Source of the DNA: Acidobacteriota bacterium
Lineage (GTDB): Bacteria; Acidobacteriota; Terriglobia; Acidiferrales; UBA7541
Assembly: GCA_003225295.1 (NCBI GenBank)
Contig: QHYZ01000067.1
Coordinates: 1-64,000 of the forward strand
Length of the DNA stretch: 64,000 nt
Direction of reading: 5' to 3'
The position numbers and the translations under genes are program-made. Of this stretch, positions 1-9,057 are shown piece after piece (position 1 is the first letter of the stretch; every line of letters starts with the position of its first letter). A model generated the notes under the pieces. That model made no database searches. It was not told the DNA's origin and saw only the letters and a list, made by a program, of their open reading frames with translations.

Positions 1-485
1 GCAAGCGAGCGGCCGGATCTCCTTTAGCACCGTACCAGTTCATCTCGTTGTAGTATTACACCAAGAATGTGCCTTGTCTAGGCCATTTCTTCGCTGGGGG
101 AATTTGCGCAGGGCACCGACGCAGAGATCTTCAATCCCTACGCGGCATTACGGGCTTGGGCCGGAACCCCTGTCCGAAATGTGTTCCCAAGAAGTGACCA
201 GCAGGCAAATTTGCATGGGGCTCTTCACCAGAGACGGCCAGCGGGTCTCTGGTTCCGAGGACCCGCGCGTCGCGCGTCTTTGGAAGCCGGGTCAAGGCGG
301 TGCACGTCGTGACTCAGCCAGTGTAAGCACCACGCGCCTGTGAAGGCGCCCCGCTACAAGAGCACTAGCTCGGGAAATACCCAGCCAAGGGCCACTACTG
401 GGCGGGCCAATTAAGGAAGGAATCTGCTCCGGCCTCCGGGACCGCAGGCCGTGGGAGTGACTCGCGCATTGGTCCACTTAGGAAC
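1..485. other. left-edge region with no convincing gene
   Basis: No coding sequence here looks protein-like; the open frames have arginine- and proline-rich random composition. On the minus strand an ATG at 43 opens a 14-codon frame (MNWYGAKGDPAARL) that runs off the window edge. It could be the beginning of a truncated gene but is too short to call. Just downstream of lspA, GGCCT at 431-435 pairs with AGGCC at 446-450, a possible weak hairpin without a T-run. Confidence 0.3.
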
Positions 486-980
486 TTATTTTGATGTTTC
501 GGGCCGCCGTCCAAATAATATGTCAAGAAGGATGAGGGCGGCGCCAATGGCGATGGCAGAGTCGGCGACGTTGAACGCGGGGTAGCGGTAGGTGCCAAAC
601 CACACTTCGAAGAAATCCGTCACCGCGCCATAGACGATCCGATCGGTGACGTTGCCGGTCGCGCCACCCAGCAACAGAGCGAGACCGGCGACGGCAAGAG
701 CGCCGCTACTCTGGCTCGTGACTAGCAGCCAGGCAAGTACGGCGATGACCGCGATGGACCCCAGAATCAAAACGATGCGCGTGCCCGCGGAGGCGGAATC
801 CGACAGGATGCCGAAAGCAAGACCGGGATTGCGGCTGTGTACAAGATAAACAAAGTTGTGGATCAACTCGTGTCGCCAGCCTTCCAGTGTTTGCGTTTCG
901 AACCAGGCTTTGGTGGCGCGGTCCAGGAGAACGATGGCTAGCGTGAGCCAAAGCCAGCGGAGTCTTGCGGGGACCGTCAA
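486..980 (-). CDS. lspA: lipoprotein signal peptidase (signal peptidase II)
   Basis: Inner-membrane aspartic protease that removes the signal peptide from prolipoproteins after diacylglyceryl modification. The 164-residue product has four hydrophobic segments and the two family blocks: GNVTDR...VTDFFEV, which holds the first catalytic aspartate, and FNVADS, which holds the second. I start it at the TTG at 978-980 because GGAGAG sits six bases upstream; an in-frame ATG at 1008-1010 gives ten extra residues. It lies 87 bases downstream of ileS on the same strand, the common ileS-lspA arrangement, so the two are probably co-transcribed. Confidence 0.95.
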   Translation of the reverse strand: MTVPARLRWLWLTLAIVLLDRATKAWFETQTLEGWRHELIHNFVYLVHSRNPGLAFGILSDSASAGTRIVLILGSIAVIAVLAWLLVTSQSSGALAVAGLALLLGGATGNVTDRIVYGAVTDFFEVWFGTYRYPAFNVADSAIAIGAALILLDILFGRRPETSK

Positions 981-1067
981 GTGTTGCTCTCCTAGTCGTG
1001 CAGCGCGCAATTTACTGACCTACCCGGATCGCCCAGGCGCACCGCTTAAAGGCTGTGCCTCTAGCGG

Positions 1068-3920
1068 CTAGGCGCCGCTAGATGCCTGGCCCAGGGAACC
1101 CTCGATTTCGGCGAGGGCTTCGGAACAGCGCTCGCAGACGGTCGGATAGCGGGAATTTTCGCCGACGCGCTCGGAATAGTTCCAGCAGCGCTCGCATTTT
1201 GAGCCGTCGGCGCGTTCGATCCTGATCGCCAGGCCCGGAAACGTTTCGGCTGGAATAGATCCGGCGATGGCGGATGGCTGGACCGCGACCTGAGAAACGA
1301 TGAAAAGGGCGGGTAGTACAGCCTGTTTTTCCTCGAGCAGCCTCTCAAGGCCCGCCGCTGGGGGTCCCGCGTGAAGTTGGACTTTCGCTTCCAGGCCGCC
1401 GCCGATAGTCTTCGCAGCACGGGCTTGCTCGAGGGCCACCAGCACGGCGGAGCGCACCTGCGCGAGCCGTTCCCACTTTTCCGCCGCGTCTTTGGCGATT
1501 CCGCAAGCAAGCGCGTCCGCTTCTGGAAACAATGTCATATGCACGCTTTCGCACTCGCTTTGCGCTTTCGGCAAATACTTCCAGATCTCCTCGGCCGTAA
1601 AAACAAGGATGGGCGCGGCCAGGCGAACCAGCGCGCTGCTGATCTTCCACACCGCGGTTTGCGCCGAGCGCCGAGATTTATTTCTGGTTGCCTTGGTGTA
1701 CAGGCGATCCTTCAGAACGTCGAAATAGAAAGCGCTGAGATCCACGACGCAGTAATCGTGGATAGCATGGTAGACGCGGTGGAATTCGTAATTCGCGTAC
1801 CATTCACGGCATTTCCTGAGGAGCTCGGCGGTGCGGTCGAGCATCCAGCGATCGATTTCCTCGAGTTGCTCGTTCGAAAGCACGTCGCGTGACGGATCGA
1901 AATCACCGAGGTTGCCCAGGGCGAAGCGAAACGTGTTGCGAATTTTCCGGTACGCTTCGCTGAGCTGCGTCATCACGCGCTCGCTCATTTTTACGTCGGC
2001 CTGGTATTCCACCGAGCCAACCCAGAGGCGAAGCAAATCCGCTCCCCACTTCTCGCAAATTTCGATAGGATACAGCGCGTTGCCCAGCGACTTGGACATC
2101 GGCCGGCCCTGTTCGTCAAGCGTCCAGCCGTGCGTGACCACCCCTCGGTAGGGCGAAGCGTCGCGCACCCCCGTCGCCACAAGCAACGAACTGTGGAACC
2201 AGCCGCGATATTGATCGGGCCCCTCGAGGTAAACATCCGCCGGCCACTCCGCGCCCTTGAGCACCGACAGATTCGAAGAACCTGAATCGAACCACACGTC
2301 CAGAATGTCGTTTTCCTTGCGCCACTGCGAACCTCCGCACGCGCACTTGGTATCGGCGGGCAGCAATTCTTCGGGGGTGTGTTGGTACCACGCGTCCGCG
2401 CCTTCCCTTTCGAACCACTTCACGACGTTGCGCAGGGCCTTGAAGTCCTCCAGCCGCTTTCCGCAACCCTGGCAATAGAAAACAATGATGGGCACGCCCC
2501 AGAACCGCTGGCGCGAGACACACCAGTCTGGGCGTTTCTCGATCATTTCGTACATGCGGTCTTCGCCCCAGGCGGGGAACCATTTTACCCGGTGAATCTC
2601 TTGGAGCGCTTCTTGTCGCAGCGTTTTCTCTCTGCCATGCGCGGCCTGGTCCATCTTGATGAACCATTGTTCCGTGGCGCGGAAGATCACTGGATTGTGG
2701 CAGCGCCAGCAGTGCGGGTAGCTGTGCTTGTACTCGTGGTGACCCAGCAGCGCGCCGCGATCGCCGAGCAATTTCACGATGATCGGATTCGCGGTGAAAA
2801 CATCCTTGCCCCGGTATTCCGGCAACCCCTCAAGATAGACGCCCTTGTCGTCGATCGGCGCATAAATCTCCAATCCATATTTCTGCCCGGAATAAAAATC
2901 GTCGGCGCCATGTCCCGGAGCCGTGTGAACGATGCCGCTGCCCTGATCGAGCGTGACATAATCGGCGAGAATGCCCGGCACCTGAATGGGCAGGAAGGGG
3001 TGCTGAAATATCATCCCCTCGAAATCGCGTCCCTTAAACGTGGCGCGCACGCGAGCTTCCTTGATGCCGCACTCGGCTTTGAAAGCGGCGACGCGGTCGG
3101 CGGCCAGCAGCAGCGCGCCCTTTTCGGTTTCGACGACGGCATATTCGAAATCCGGATGAAACGCGAGCGCGCGATTGTGAGGAATCGTCCAGGGCGTGGT
3201 CGTCCATATCACCGCGCTGACATCGCTCCCAATCTTTTGTTCAAGTGGCACTTTGCCGCCGCCCACAACTCCAAATTTCACCCAGATCGATGGGCTGGAG
3301 TGATCTTCATACTCCACTTCCGCTTCCGCCAGTGCCGTGCTGTCGTAGATGCACCAGTAGACCGGCTTGCGCCCTCGGTAGACGTAGCCTTTCTCCATAA
3401 AATCCAGAAACGCGCCCGCGATGGTGGCTTCGTACTCATGGCTCATCGTCAGATAAGGATCGTTCCATCGCCCGAAAATGCCCAACCGCTTGAAATCTTT
3501 CTTGTGCTGCTCGACGTAACGCACTGCGAATTGGCGGCACAGTTTACGAAATTCCGCTGGCGGCACTTTTCCTTTTCCGCCCAGCTCTTTTTCCACTTGC
3601 GTTTCGATCGGCAGACCATGGCAATCCCACCCCGGCACGTAAGGCGCGTAATGCCCGGCCATGCTCTTGGTCTTGACGACGAGATCCTTGAGGATTTTGT
3701 TCAGGCCGGTGCCCAGATGAATTTCACCGGTAGGGTATGGCGGTCCGTCATGCAAGACAAAGAGCGGCTTGCCTTTGCGGGTCTCCAGAATGCGCTCGTA
3801 GAGGTTTCCTCCATACCAGGCTTCGAGCTGCTTCGGCTCGTTCAGCGGCAGGCCGGCCTTCATCGGAAAATCCGTTTTCGGCAGGTTCAGTGTCTTTTTC
3901 AGTTCGAGTGGTTCGGCCAT
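1068..3920 (-). CDS. ileS: isoleucyl-tRNA synthetase
   Basis: Class I aminoacyl-tRNA synthetase that charges tRNA-Ile, with an editing domain that clears misactivated valine. The protein is 950 residues, the usual length. The HIGH-type signature appears as GEIHLGTGLNK near residue 68, with T in place of the second H. The KMSKS loop reads GRPMSKSLGN. The C-terminal zinc module shows CERCWNY and CERCSEAL. It starts with ATG at 3918-3920 and leads into lspA. A long open frame on the opposite strand (2379-3926) is a codon-bias shadow. Confidence 0.97.
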   Translation of the reverse strand: MAEPLELKKTLNLPKTDFPMKAGLPLNEPKQLEAWYGGNLYERILETRKGKPLFVLHDGPPYPTGEIHLGTGLNKILKDLVVKTKSMAGHYAPYVPGWDCHGLPIETQVEKELGGKGKVPPAEFRKLCRQFAVRYVEQHKKDFKRLGIFGRWNDPYLTMSHEYEATIAGAFLDFMEKGYVYRGRKPVYWCIYDSTALAEAEVEYEDHSSPSIWVKFGVVGGGKVPLEQKIGSDVSAVIWTTTPWTIPHNRALAFHPDFEYAVVETEKGALLLAADRVAAFKAECGIKEARVRATFKGRDFEGMIFQHPFLPIQVPGILADYVTLDQGSGIVHTAPGHGADDFYSGQKYGLEIYAPIDDKGVYLEGLPEYRGKDVFTANPIIVKLLGDRGALLGHHEYKHSYPHCWRCHNPVIFRATEQWFIKMDQAAHGREKTLRQEALQEIHRVKWFPAWGEDRMYEMIEKRPDWCVSRQRFWGVPIIVFYCQGCGKRLEDFKALRNVVKWFEREGADAWYQHTPEELLPADTKCACGGSQWRKENDILDVWFDSGSSNLSVLKGAEWPADVYLEGPDQYRGWFHSSLLVATGVRDASPYRGVVTHGWTLDEQGRPMSKSLGNALYPIEICEKWGADLLRLWVGSVEYQADVKMSERVMTQLSEAYRKIRNTFRFALGNLGDFDPSRDVLSNEQLEEIDRWMLDRTAELLRKCREWYANYEFHRVYHAIHDYCVVDLSAFYFDVLKDRLYTKATRNKSRRSAQTAVWKISSALVRLAAPILVFTAEEIWKYLPKAQSECESVHMTLFPEADALACGIAKDAAEKWERLAQVRSAVLVALEQARAAKTIGGGLEAKVQLHAGPPAAGLERLLEEKQAVLPALFIVSQVAVQPSAIAGSIPAETFPGLAIRIERADGSKCERCWNYSERVGENSRYPTVCERCSEALAEIEGSLGQASSGA

Positions 3921-4132
3921 GATTAGAGCGCTTGTAAACCCCTTCTATGCCGTCCGTCCTTGTGTACAGGTATCCGGCGGGAAACATCGGAAAGCAGTGT
4001 AAGTACGTATGTTACAATGAATGGCGGTCGGTGTCAGCCGCTCGGGGCGCGCAACCTTTCCCGTCCAGAGCGAATCTTATTGGCTGGGTACACCGAACGT
4101 AGGGAATCTGCGTCTAATTGAAGAGGTAACCG

Positions 4133-5353
4133 GTGCCGGACAAAATTATCAATCTTCTGTCCCCTGAAATCACAAGACCGAAAGTGTCTGCAGCCGGCCG
4201 TGAGTCGGCGGTTCCGGTACCCGCCTCGGCTGTACCCAAATTCGATGCACCAGCCATTCTCATCCCCGATAATTTTTGGTCCAACCTGAGGCAATTCCTC
4301 ACGGAGCGCCCTGTCAGAGTGCGCGAGCGCAAGGATGCGCCCTTCACGCAGACATCCTTTGGTACCGGCGTCGGCGATAACCTGAAGGACTTTTTCAGCT
4401 CCAGCCCGGCCGCCAAGGGACCGGTGAATAGCAAACTGGCGGTAGCGTGGGGATCGAATTTTGGCGGCTTCGGCACCCGCATCAAGGAATTTTTCTCGCC
4501 TCCGAAGCAGGCACCCTTGCCCTTCGCCGTCAAGCCGATCAAAGTGAAGGACATCTGGTCCAAGGATGAAAACTTCGGCTGGAGTCAAGTGATCGCGGTT
4601 GGCCTGCACGTGGCGGTGATCGCACTGCTGGTCATTCCCATTTTTACGAATGTCCTGCCCGCCTCAACGGAAGCAAAGAACAAGCTGGTCGGCGTAGTGC
4701 CGCTCGACATTTCGCCTTACATGGCCAAGCTACCCTCGGGCGCGAACAAAGCCGGCGGCGGCGGCGGCGGAAATAACCATACCCTGACCCCCACCTCAAA
4801 GGGGAAGCTCCCCAAGTTCCAGTGGACGCAGTTCACGCCGCCCCAGGCGAAGATTCAGAATCTGAATCCCAAGCTGGCAATGGACCCCTCTCTGCTCGGT
4901 CCGCCGGACCTGAAAGTCCCCAGTCCCAATATGGCAAACTTCGGTGATCCTCTGGCCAAGAGCGTCACCGATTCTCTCGGAAATGGCAATGGCACGGGTA
5001 TCGGAAGCGGTTCCGGCGGAGGTCTTGGCCCCGGCGAGGGCGGCGGCACGGGCGGCGGACTTTTCCGCGCTGGCCTGAACGGCGTCGGTTCGCCGCAATG
5101 CATCTACTGCCCGCAGCCGGAGTACTCCGACGAAGCGCGTAAGGCCAAATATCAGGGCACCGTGTTGCTCGACGTAACGGTTACCGCCGATGGGCGCGTG
5201 ATTAGTCCGAACGTTATCAAAGGCCCCGGCCTGGGTTTGGAAGAAAAGGCCCTCTCCCAAGTGAAGAATTGGAAGATGCGCCCCGCCCTTGGTCCCAGCG
5301 GCAAGCCGGTAAATTGCCGCGTGCAAATCGAAGTCACTTTCCACCTCTACTAG
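4133..5353 (+). CDS. TonB-family energy-transducer protein, first of two tandem copies
   Basis: Probable periplasm-spanning link between the proton motive force and outer-membrane TonB-dependent receptors. The GTG-started 406-residue protein has a cytoplasmic-type N-terminal stretch of about 150 residues, one membrane segment at roughly 151-174, a Gly/Pro-rich linker with poly-Gly runs, and a TonB C-terminal domain at about 323-406 that begins with C-I-Y-C-P. The long segment before the anchor is unlike classical TonB and fits the diverse TonB-like proteins of Acidobacteriota. A second copy follows downstream. The window also contains a large TonB-dependent receptor at 51392-54832, but no link to it can be shown. 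Confidence 0.85.
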   Translation: MPDKIINLLSPEITRPKVSAAGRESAVPVPASAVPKFDAPAILIPDNFWSNLRQFLTERPVRVRERKDAPFTQTSFGTGVGDNLKDFFSSSPAAKGPVNSKLAVAWGSNFGGFGTRIKEFFSPPKQAPLPFAVKPIKVKDIWSKDENFGWSQVIAVGLHVAVIALLVIPIFTNVLPASTEAKNKLVGVVPLDISPYMAKLPSGANKAGGGGGGNNHTLTPTSKGKLPKFQWTQFTPPQAKIQNLNPKLAMDPSLLGPPDLKVPSPNMANFGDPLAKSVTDSLGNGNGTGIGSGSGGGLGPGEGGGTGGGLFRAGLNGVGSPQCIYCPQPEYSDEARKAKYQGTVLLDVTVTADGRVISPNVIKGPGLGLEEKALSQVKNWKMRPALGPSGKPVNCRVQIEVTFHLY

Positions 5354-5651
5354 CGCGCTGTCCCGCAAATAGCGTTGAAAGGTTTTGCTGCGCCTGGGGC
5401 TCTCTGTCGTGAGCCTTCTCGTGTTTCCCAACCGCACCTTTGCGGGCAACCAATCTGCCGCGCTCCGCTTCTCACCACCCATTCGCCGCCCGTCTCGTCG
5501 AGGAGCGTGGCTCAATCTGAGGTGGGCGCGGAGGCCTCCCATGCGCCAATCCTGCCTGCGTTCCTTGTTTTCCTCAGCAAGCTCAGGAGGCGGTTTCATC
5601 AAACGCATCCGCGGAAACTTTGCTGTCGCCTTGACTTCAGAGAAATGGCAG

Positions 5652-6488
5652 ATGAGTTCCGCGAACGGTGCGCCGTTGCATCTCTTGCGTTTCGATAGGC
5701 CGCGGCAGTCGAGCCGCGCGCAGGCTATTTCTTTCCTGACGCATGCGGCTGTGATCGCGGCACTAGCGCTGATTGCCATGCATCCTTTCAAGACTGCGAA
5801 AACTCCAGACCCTACCGCGGCAAGAGTCCTGGAAAGACTTAGGTTTCCGTCGCACTTCTTCTCCTCGAGCACCAGCGCCGCACCGGATCCCGGAGCAGGC
5901 AGCGGAGGTGGCCGGGTGCAGATTCCCACGACGGCTGGAAACCTGTTGCCGCTTGCTTCGATTCAGTTGGTCCGGCCGTCGCTTCCTCCCCAACAAGACG
6001 CACACATGCCGGTACCGCCGACGATATTCGATGCGGCCACAGCGCCAGTTTTGACTCCAGTCGACAAAATCGGCCTCCCGTGGATGAAGGAAGAGTCTAA
6101 CTCGCCAGGGCCGGGTGATTCCGACACCATCGGCAGCGGTCCCGGGCACACCATCGGCGATGGGCCGCGCGACGGACCGGGCGGGCAAGGTGAGTCCCCA
6201 TGGAGATACCGTGCCGGGGTTACACTTCCTAGCTGCGCCTATTGCCCCGATCCCCAATACACCGACGAAGCCCGCGAGGCCAAGCTACAGGGAAAGGTCA
6301 CGCTGCAAGTTTTGGTTGGCGCCGACGGGCGCGCCGCGCAAATCCGTATCGTTCAGGGCATCGGGTTGGGGCTCGATGAACGCGCCGCGCAGGCCATTCG
6401 CGGCTGGAAGTTTGTGCCGGCGCATGACGCCGCGCGCCGCGTGGTTCCGGCCTGGGTCGTCGTCGAAGCTGTCTTCCGCCTGTTCTAG
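5652..6488 (+). CDS. TonB-family energy-transducer protein, second tandem copy
   Basis: About 278 residues from an ATG at 5652. The frame is open back to a TTG at 5385, but that extension (5385-5651) looks like non-coding translation, so 5354-5651 is left as intergenic. A single hydrophobic anchor (ISFLTHAAVIAALALIAM) follows a short basic N-terminus, then a Pro/Gly-rich linker, then a TonB C-terminal domain that starts with C-A-Y-C-P-D-P-Q-Y. The paired cysteines sit exactly where the upstream copy has CIYC, so the two genes look like a duplication that kept the C-terminal domain while the N-termini diverged. The start is the least certain part. Confidence 0.75.
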   Translation: MSSANGAPLHLLRFDRPRQSSRAQAISFLTHAAVIAALALIAMHPFKTAKTPDPTAARVLERLRFPSHFFSSSTSAAPDPGAGSGGGRVQIPTTAGNLLPLASIQLVRPSLPPQQDAHMPVPPTIFDAATAPVLTPVDKIGLPWMKEESNSPGPGDSDTIGSGPGHTIGDGPRDGPGGQGESPWRYRAGVTLPSCAYCPDPQYTDEAREAKLQGKVTLQVLVGADGRAAQIRIVQGIGLGLDERAAQAIRGWKFVPAHDAARRVVPAWVVVEAVFRLF

Positions 6489-6522
6489 ACAGTCTTTCAG
6501 CAACGGAGTAGCATTTTCTGCC

Positions 6523-6762
6523 GTGCCCTGCGAGTTTGCCGAAAACGAACATGAACTTGACCCGCAGGCCTCCTCTACCCGCGGCGGCGGTCCTCCGCCT
6601 AAACGAACCGGGATCGGCGTTTTGGATCCGCCGTTTCCTCCGAAGAGGCCGCCCGGTCCAATCCCTGCCGCGCCGACAAGCTTGCTCTGGCGCATGGCTG
6701 CCGCGTTGCTGCTCACCGGGCTCGCTGCCGCGATTCTTCTCCTGCTACTCGGCAAACGCTGA
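6523..6762 (+). CDS. small hypothetical protein with C-terminal membrane segment
   Basis: A GTG-started frame of 79 residues. The first half is polar and rich in Gly/Pro (GGGPPPKRTGIG), and the end is one strongly hydrophobic stretch (MAAALLLTGLAAAILLLLLG) followed by KR, so it may be tail-anchored. The same frame is open further upstream, but that part overlaps the TonB-like gene and is a shadow. No function is recognised. It follows the TonB pair on the same strand and could belong to that unit. Confidence 0.45.
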   Translation: MPCEFAENEHELDPQASSTRGGGPPPKRTGIGVLDPPFPPKRPPGPIPAAPTSLLWRMAAALLLTGLAAAILLLLLGKR

Positions 6763-7016
6763 ACGAGTAATGAACACGGCAAGAATCGCCCTACCGCTCC
6801 TGTACCTGCTGCCGCTTTGGCGACGAACAAGGGCCACCGGGCTCTTGCGAATTGGATTGCTTCAATCCGCAGAGCAACTTCTTCTTGAGGCTGCACATCA
6901 GTTCTCCGAACGCTTCCGACCGCATCCTCAGCGCGCACAAAATCCGGTCGGCGACAACTTGCTTCACCCCAACCGCGCGTCGATCGGTTCGATTCCCATC
7001 CAATCCGGAGGCCGGT

Positions 7017-7388
7017 ATGCTTGAAACTAGGCGCGTGTTTGTCTTGGCCATGGCCGCGGCGGCCGGCTTTCTTGCGGCGGAGGATGGCTGGCCATTCGCC
7101 CAATATCCGCCAACTCCGCCGCCGCCGCCGCGGCCCGCGGAGACTCCGAACCCTGCAGAAATTCATTCCAACCCGCAAGCCACTGCCGCCGCAAAACGAG
7201 CCTGGTTGCAGCAAAACGAGAAGGAATTTCGCGAAGGGGTGGAGCGGCTTTACCAACTTACCGGCCAACTTCGCGAAGAACTCCAGAAAACCACGACCAC
7301 CGAGGTGTTCTCCGTGCGCATGGTCAAGAAAACCGAAGAAATTGAAAAGCTCGCCAAGCTCCTGAAGAACAGAGCCAAGGGTGGATAG
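7017..7388 (+). CDS. small secreted hypothetical protein
   Basis: Starts at ATG 7017 with GGAG about eight bases upstream. The 123-residue product has an N-terminal signal-like segment (VFVLAMAAAAGFLAAEDG), a proline-rich stretch (PPTPPPPPRP), then an alpha-helical, charged C-terminal half with heptad-like spacing (EKEFREGVERLYQL, ending EIEKLAKLLKNRAKGG). It is probably periplasmic with a coiled-coil-like end. The function is unknown. In-frame sequence upstream of the chosen ATG lacks coding character. Confidence 0.6.
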   Translation: MLETRRVFVLAMAAAAGFLAAEDGWPFAQYPPTPPPPPRPAETPNPAEIHSNPQATAAAKRAWLQQNEKEFREGVERLYQLTGQLREELQKTTTTEVFSVRMVKKTEEIEKLAKLLKNRAKGG

Positions 7389-7502
7389 GCCCAGTCAGAA
7401 CTAGTCCCCCGCCTGCCGAAGGACCTGCCCTGAGCACGCCGATCGGACTCGGTCGGGAAAGAGACCCGTCCTTGTTCCTTCCCGCTCGTTCCCGCACGCG
7501 CG

Positions 7503-7712
7503 CTAGCGGCGCACGCTGACCAGTGCAGGATCGGCTTCATAACCCTCATCCTGCACAGTCTTCTGCGCCGCGGCGCCAATCGCCTGTTCGTCCGCATCCT
7601 TCGGCAATTTGCAATAGCGCCGAATCACCTCTTCCCCATTCACAATGCGAACCAGCCACTTGGCCTTGCCCGCATCCCAGGAAACTTCCACTTGATCGGC
7701 ACGCATGGCCAC
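7503..7712 (-). CDS. small conserved-looking hypothetical protein
   Basis: A 69-residue cytoplasmic protein beginning MAMRADQVEVSWDAGKAKW, with balanced composition, clear alternating beta-strand character and a tidy end. It resembles short Acidobacteriota hypotheticals from memory, but I cannot name a family. It stands alone on the minus strand between two plus-strand genes. Confidence 0.6.
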   Translation of the reverse strand: MAMRADQVEVSWDAGKAKWLVRIVNGEEVIRRYCKLPKDADEQAIGAAAQKTVQDEGYEADPALVSVRR

Positions 7713-8187
7713 CTCCCACTGCCTCTAGGCATCCTTCTTATACCACCGCCCTTGTGGCACAGCCACTTCATCCTTTCATGTAGACCTCCGCTTCCACGCA
7801 TAGAGTGTTCTCACGGAGTCCTTTGGAAAAACACGCGGGCTCAGCCACGAAGACCTTTGGGCCTCTGGCACTTCACGCCTTGTTTGCGCGAAAAATTGAG
7901 ACGTAGGAAAAACACTCAGCGTGCGCAATTTTGATGCCTACATCAGCCCTTCAGAATGAGCGTATAGAATACGCAGGCTCTGGGGGTGTCAATATCGACC
8001 AGCGGACCTCGCCATTCGGTCGCTTGTCCCCGCAGCCTCTATCCTAGGTGCCGTTTTTTTCGGCGCTGTCGGTTCTTCCCGCCGCCCATCCGCTTACCCG
8101 TAGGGCCGTAAAGCCCCGGACTCTAGGCCAAGAAACAAGCTTCTCGTTCGCGAGCCACACCTTGCCGCAATCTGCTACGATTCGGCC
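7713..8187. other. intergenic region without recognisable features
   Basis: About 475 bases between a minus-strand small gene and the secreted protein at 8188. Short frames on both strands have arginine- and proline-rich random composition and no start signals. It should hold the promoters of both flanking genes, but I could not assign clear -35/-10 boxes, and I see no RNA gene or repeat. Confidence 0.4.
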
Positions 8188-9042
8188 ATGAGAAAAATGG
8201 CCATTCTTAGCCTCGGCATCGCGCTGTGCGCTCTTTCCTTGGGGAGCGGGGCACGGGCACAGAAGGACGCCGGCGCCATCGAGATCATGGCCCGCATCAC
8301 GCCGACGGGGGCGCGCCCGGAGCCCGTGCGCCAATTCACGTTTTACATTCTCACCAAGAGCTACTCGGAGATCGTCAAGGAAGTAGAAGAGAAAGACCCC
8401 ATCCCGGCACGCGATCAGTTTATCGATGGCCTCAAGGTATCTCCCGAGCTGCGTGCTTGGCTCAAGGGCCATGACACTCTCGACCTTACGGAGCCGGACC
8501 TCGACAAGCTCCTTACTCCGGATGACATCCTCAACGTTCCGGAATTCCTGCTGGCCTACCAGCGCTCGAACAGCGGCGGCGTAACCAACGGCCTGCCAAA
8601 ACCAAAATATACGGAAGCTGACAAGACGGAACATCCAGAGAAATACGAGAAACTGAAGCAAGACTATCTGTTCGGCCTCAAGAAATTCATCCGCTCGCGT
8701 CCCGAGACCGTTTCCGGTGTTGAGCTCGAACTGGACGGCGTCAACCCGCTGCGCAAGTGGGCCGCGCTCCAGAACGACCGTCGCAAGCGCGTCCAACGCG
8801 TCGCCCCGGACGTGGCCCAGCTCAAGTTTCTCGCCGCCAAGGCGGACACCGATCTCGAAGGGCGCGCCTCGCTATCGGGTGTTGCCCCCGGCGATTATTG
8901 GATCAGCTCGCTCAATCTGGACGCCGACGCCGGCGATATGCGCGTGCGCTGGGATGTTCCCGTAAAAATTGAACGCGGCAAAACCATCCGCATCGAACTG
9001 TCGAATTTGAACTCCATCGACGCGCGCAGCTCCACTCCCTAG
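8188..9042 (+). CDS. secreted hypothetical protein with C-terminal carboxypeptidase-regulatory-like fold
   Basis: 284 residues with a signal peptide (about residues 1-24, ending in ...SGARAQ). The middle is charged and helical. The last about 70 residues (DLEGRASLSGVAPGDYWISS...VPVKIERGKTIRIELSN) resemble the beta-sandwich carboxypeptidase-regulatory-like modules abundant in this lineage (established for the family, inferred here). It lies 15 bases before the TerC gene on the same strand and could be co-transcribed. Its specific role is unknown. Confidence 0.7.
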   Translation: MRKMAILSLGIALCALSLGSGARAQKDAGAIEIMARITPTGARPEPVRQFTFYILTKSYSEIVKEVEEKDPIPARDQFIDGLKVSPELRAWLKGHDTLDLTEPDLDKLLTPDDILNVPEFLLAYQRSNSGGVTNGLPKPKYTEADKTEHPEKYEKLKQDYLFGLKKFIRSRPETVSGVELELDGVNPLRKWAALQNDRRKRVQRVAPDVAQLKFLAAKADTDLEGRASLSGVAPGDYWISSLNLDADAGDMRVRWDVPVKIERGKTIRIELSNLNSIDARSSTP

Positions 9043-9057
9043 CTTGCGAGCGCCGCC

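Noticed and set aside
2379-3926. 515-codon open frame opposite ileS
   Set aside because: It lies entirely antisense to a full-length, motif-complete ileS, and its composition mirrors that gene's third-position GC bias; no domain is recognisable.
3921-4132. T-box-type leader before ileS
   Set aside because: I looked for a T-box consensus and terminator/antiterminator pairing upstream of ileS and found none; T-boxes are mainly a Firmicutes feature.
5385-5651. N-terminal extension of the second TonB-like gene from TTG 5385
   Set aside because: The extension translates to Arg/Ser/Pro-rich sequence without character and lacks a ribosome site; the anchor helix and conserved domain need only the ATG at 5652.
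4796-5929. 377-codon minus-strand frame across the TonB pair
   Set aside because: Overlaps two genes with recognisable TonB C-terminal domains and has no motif.
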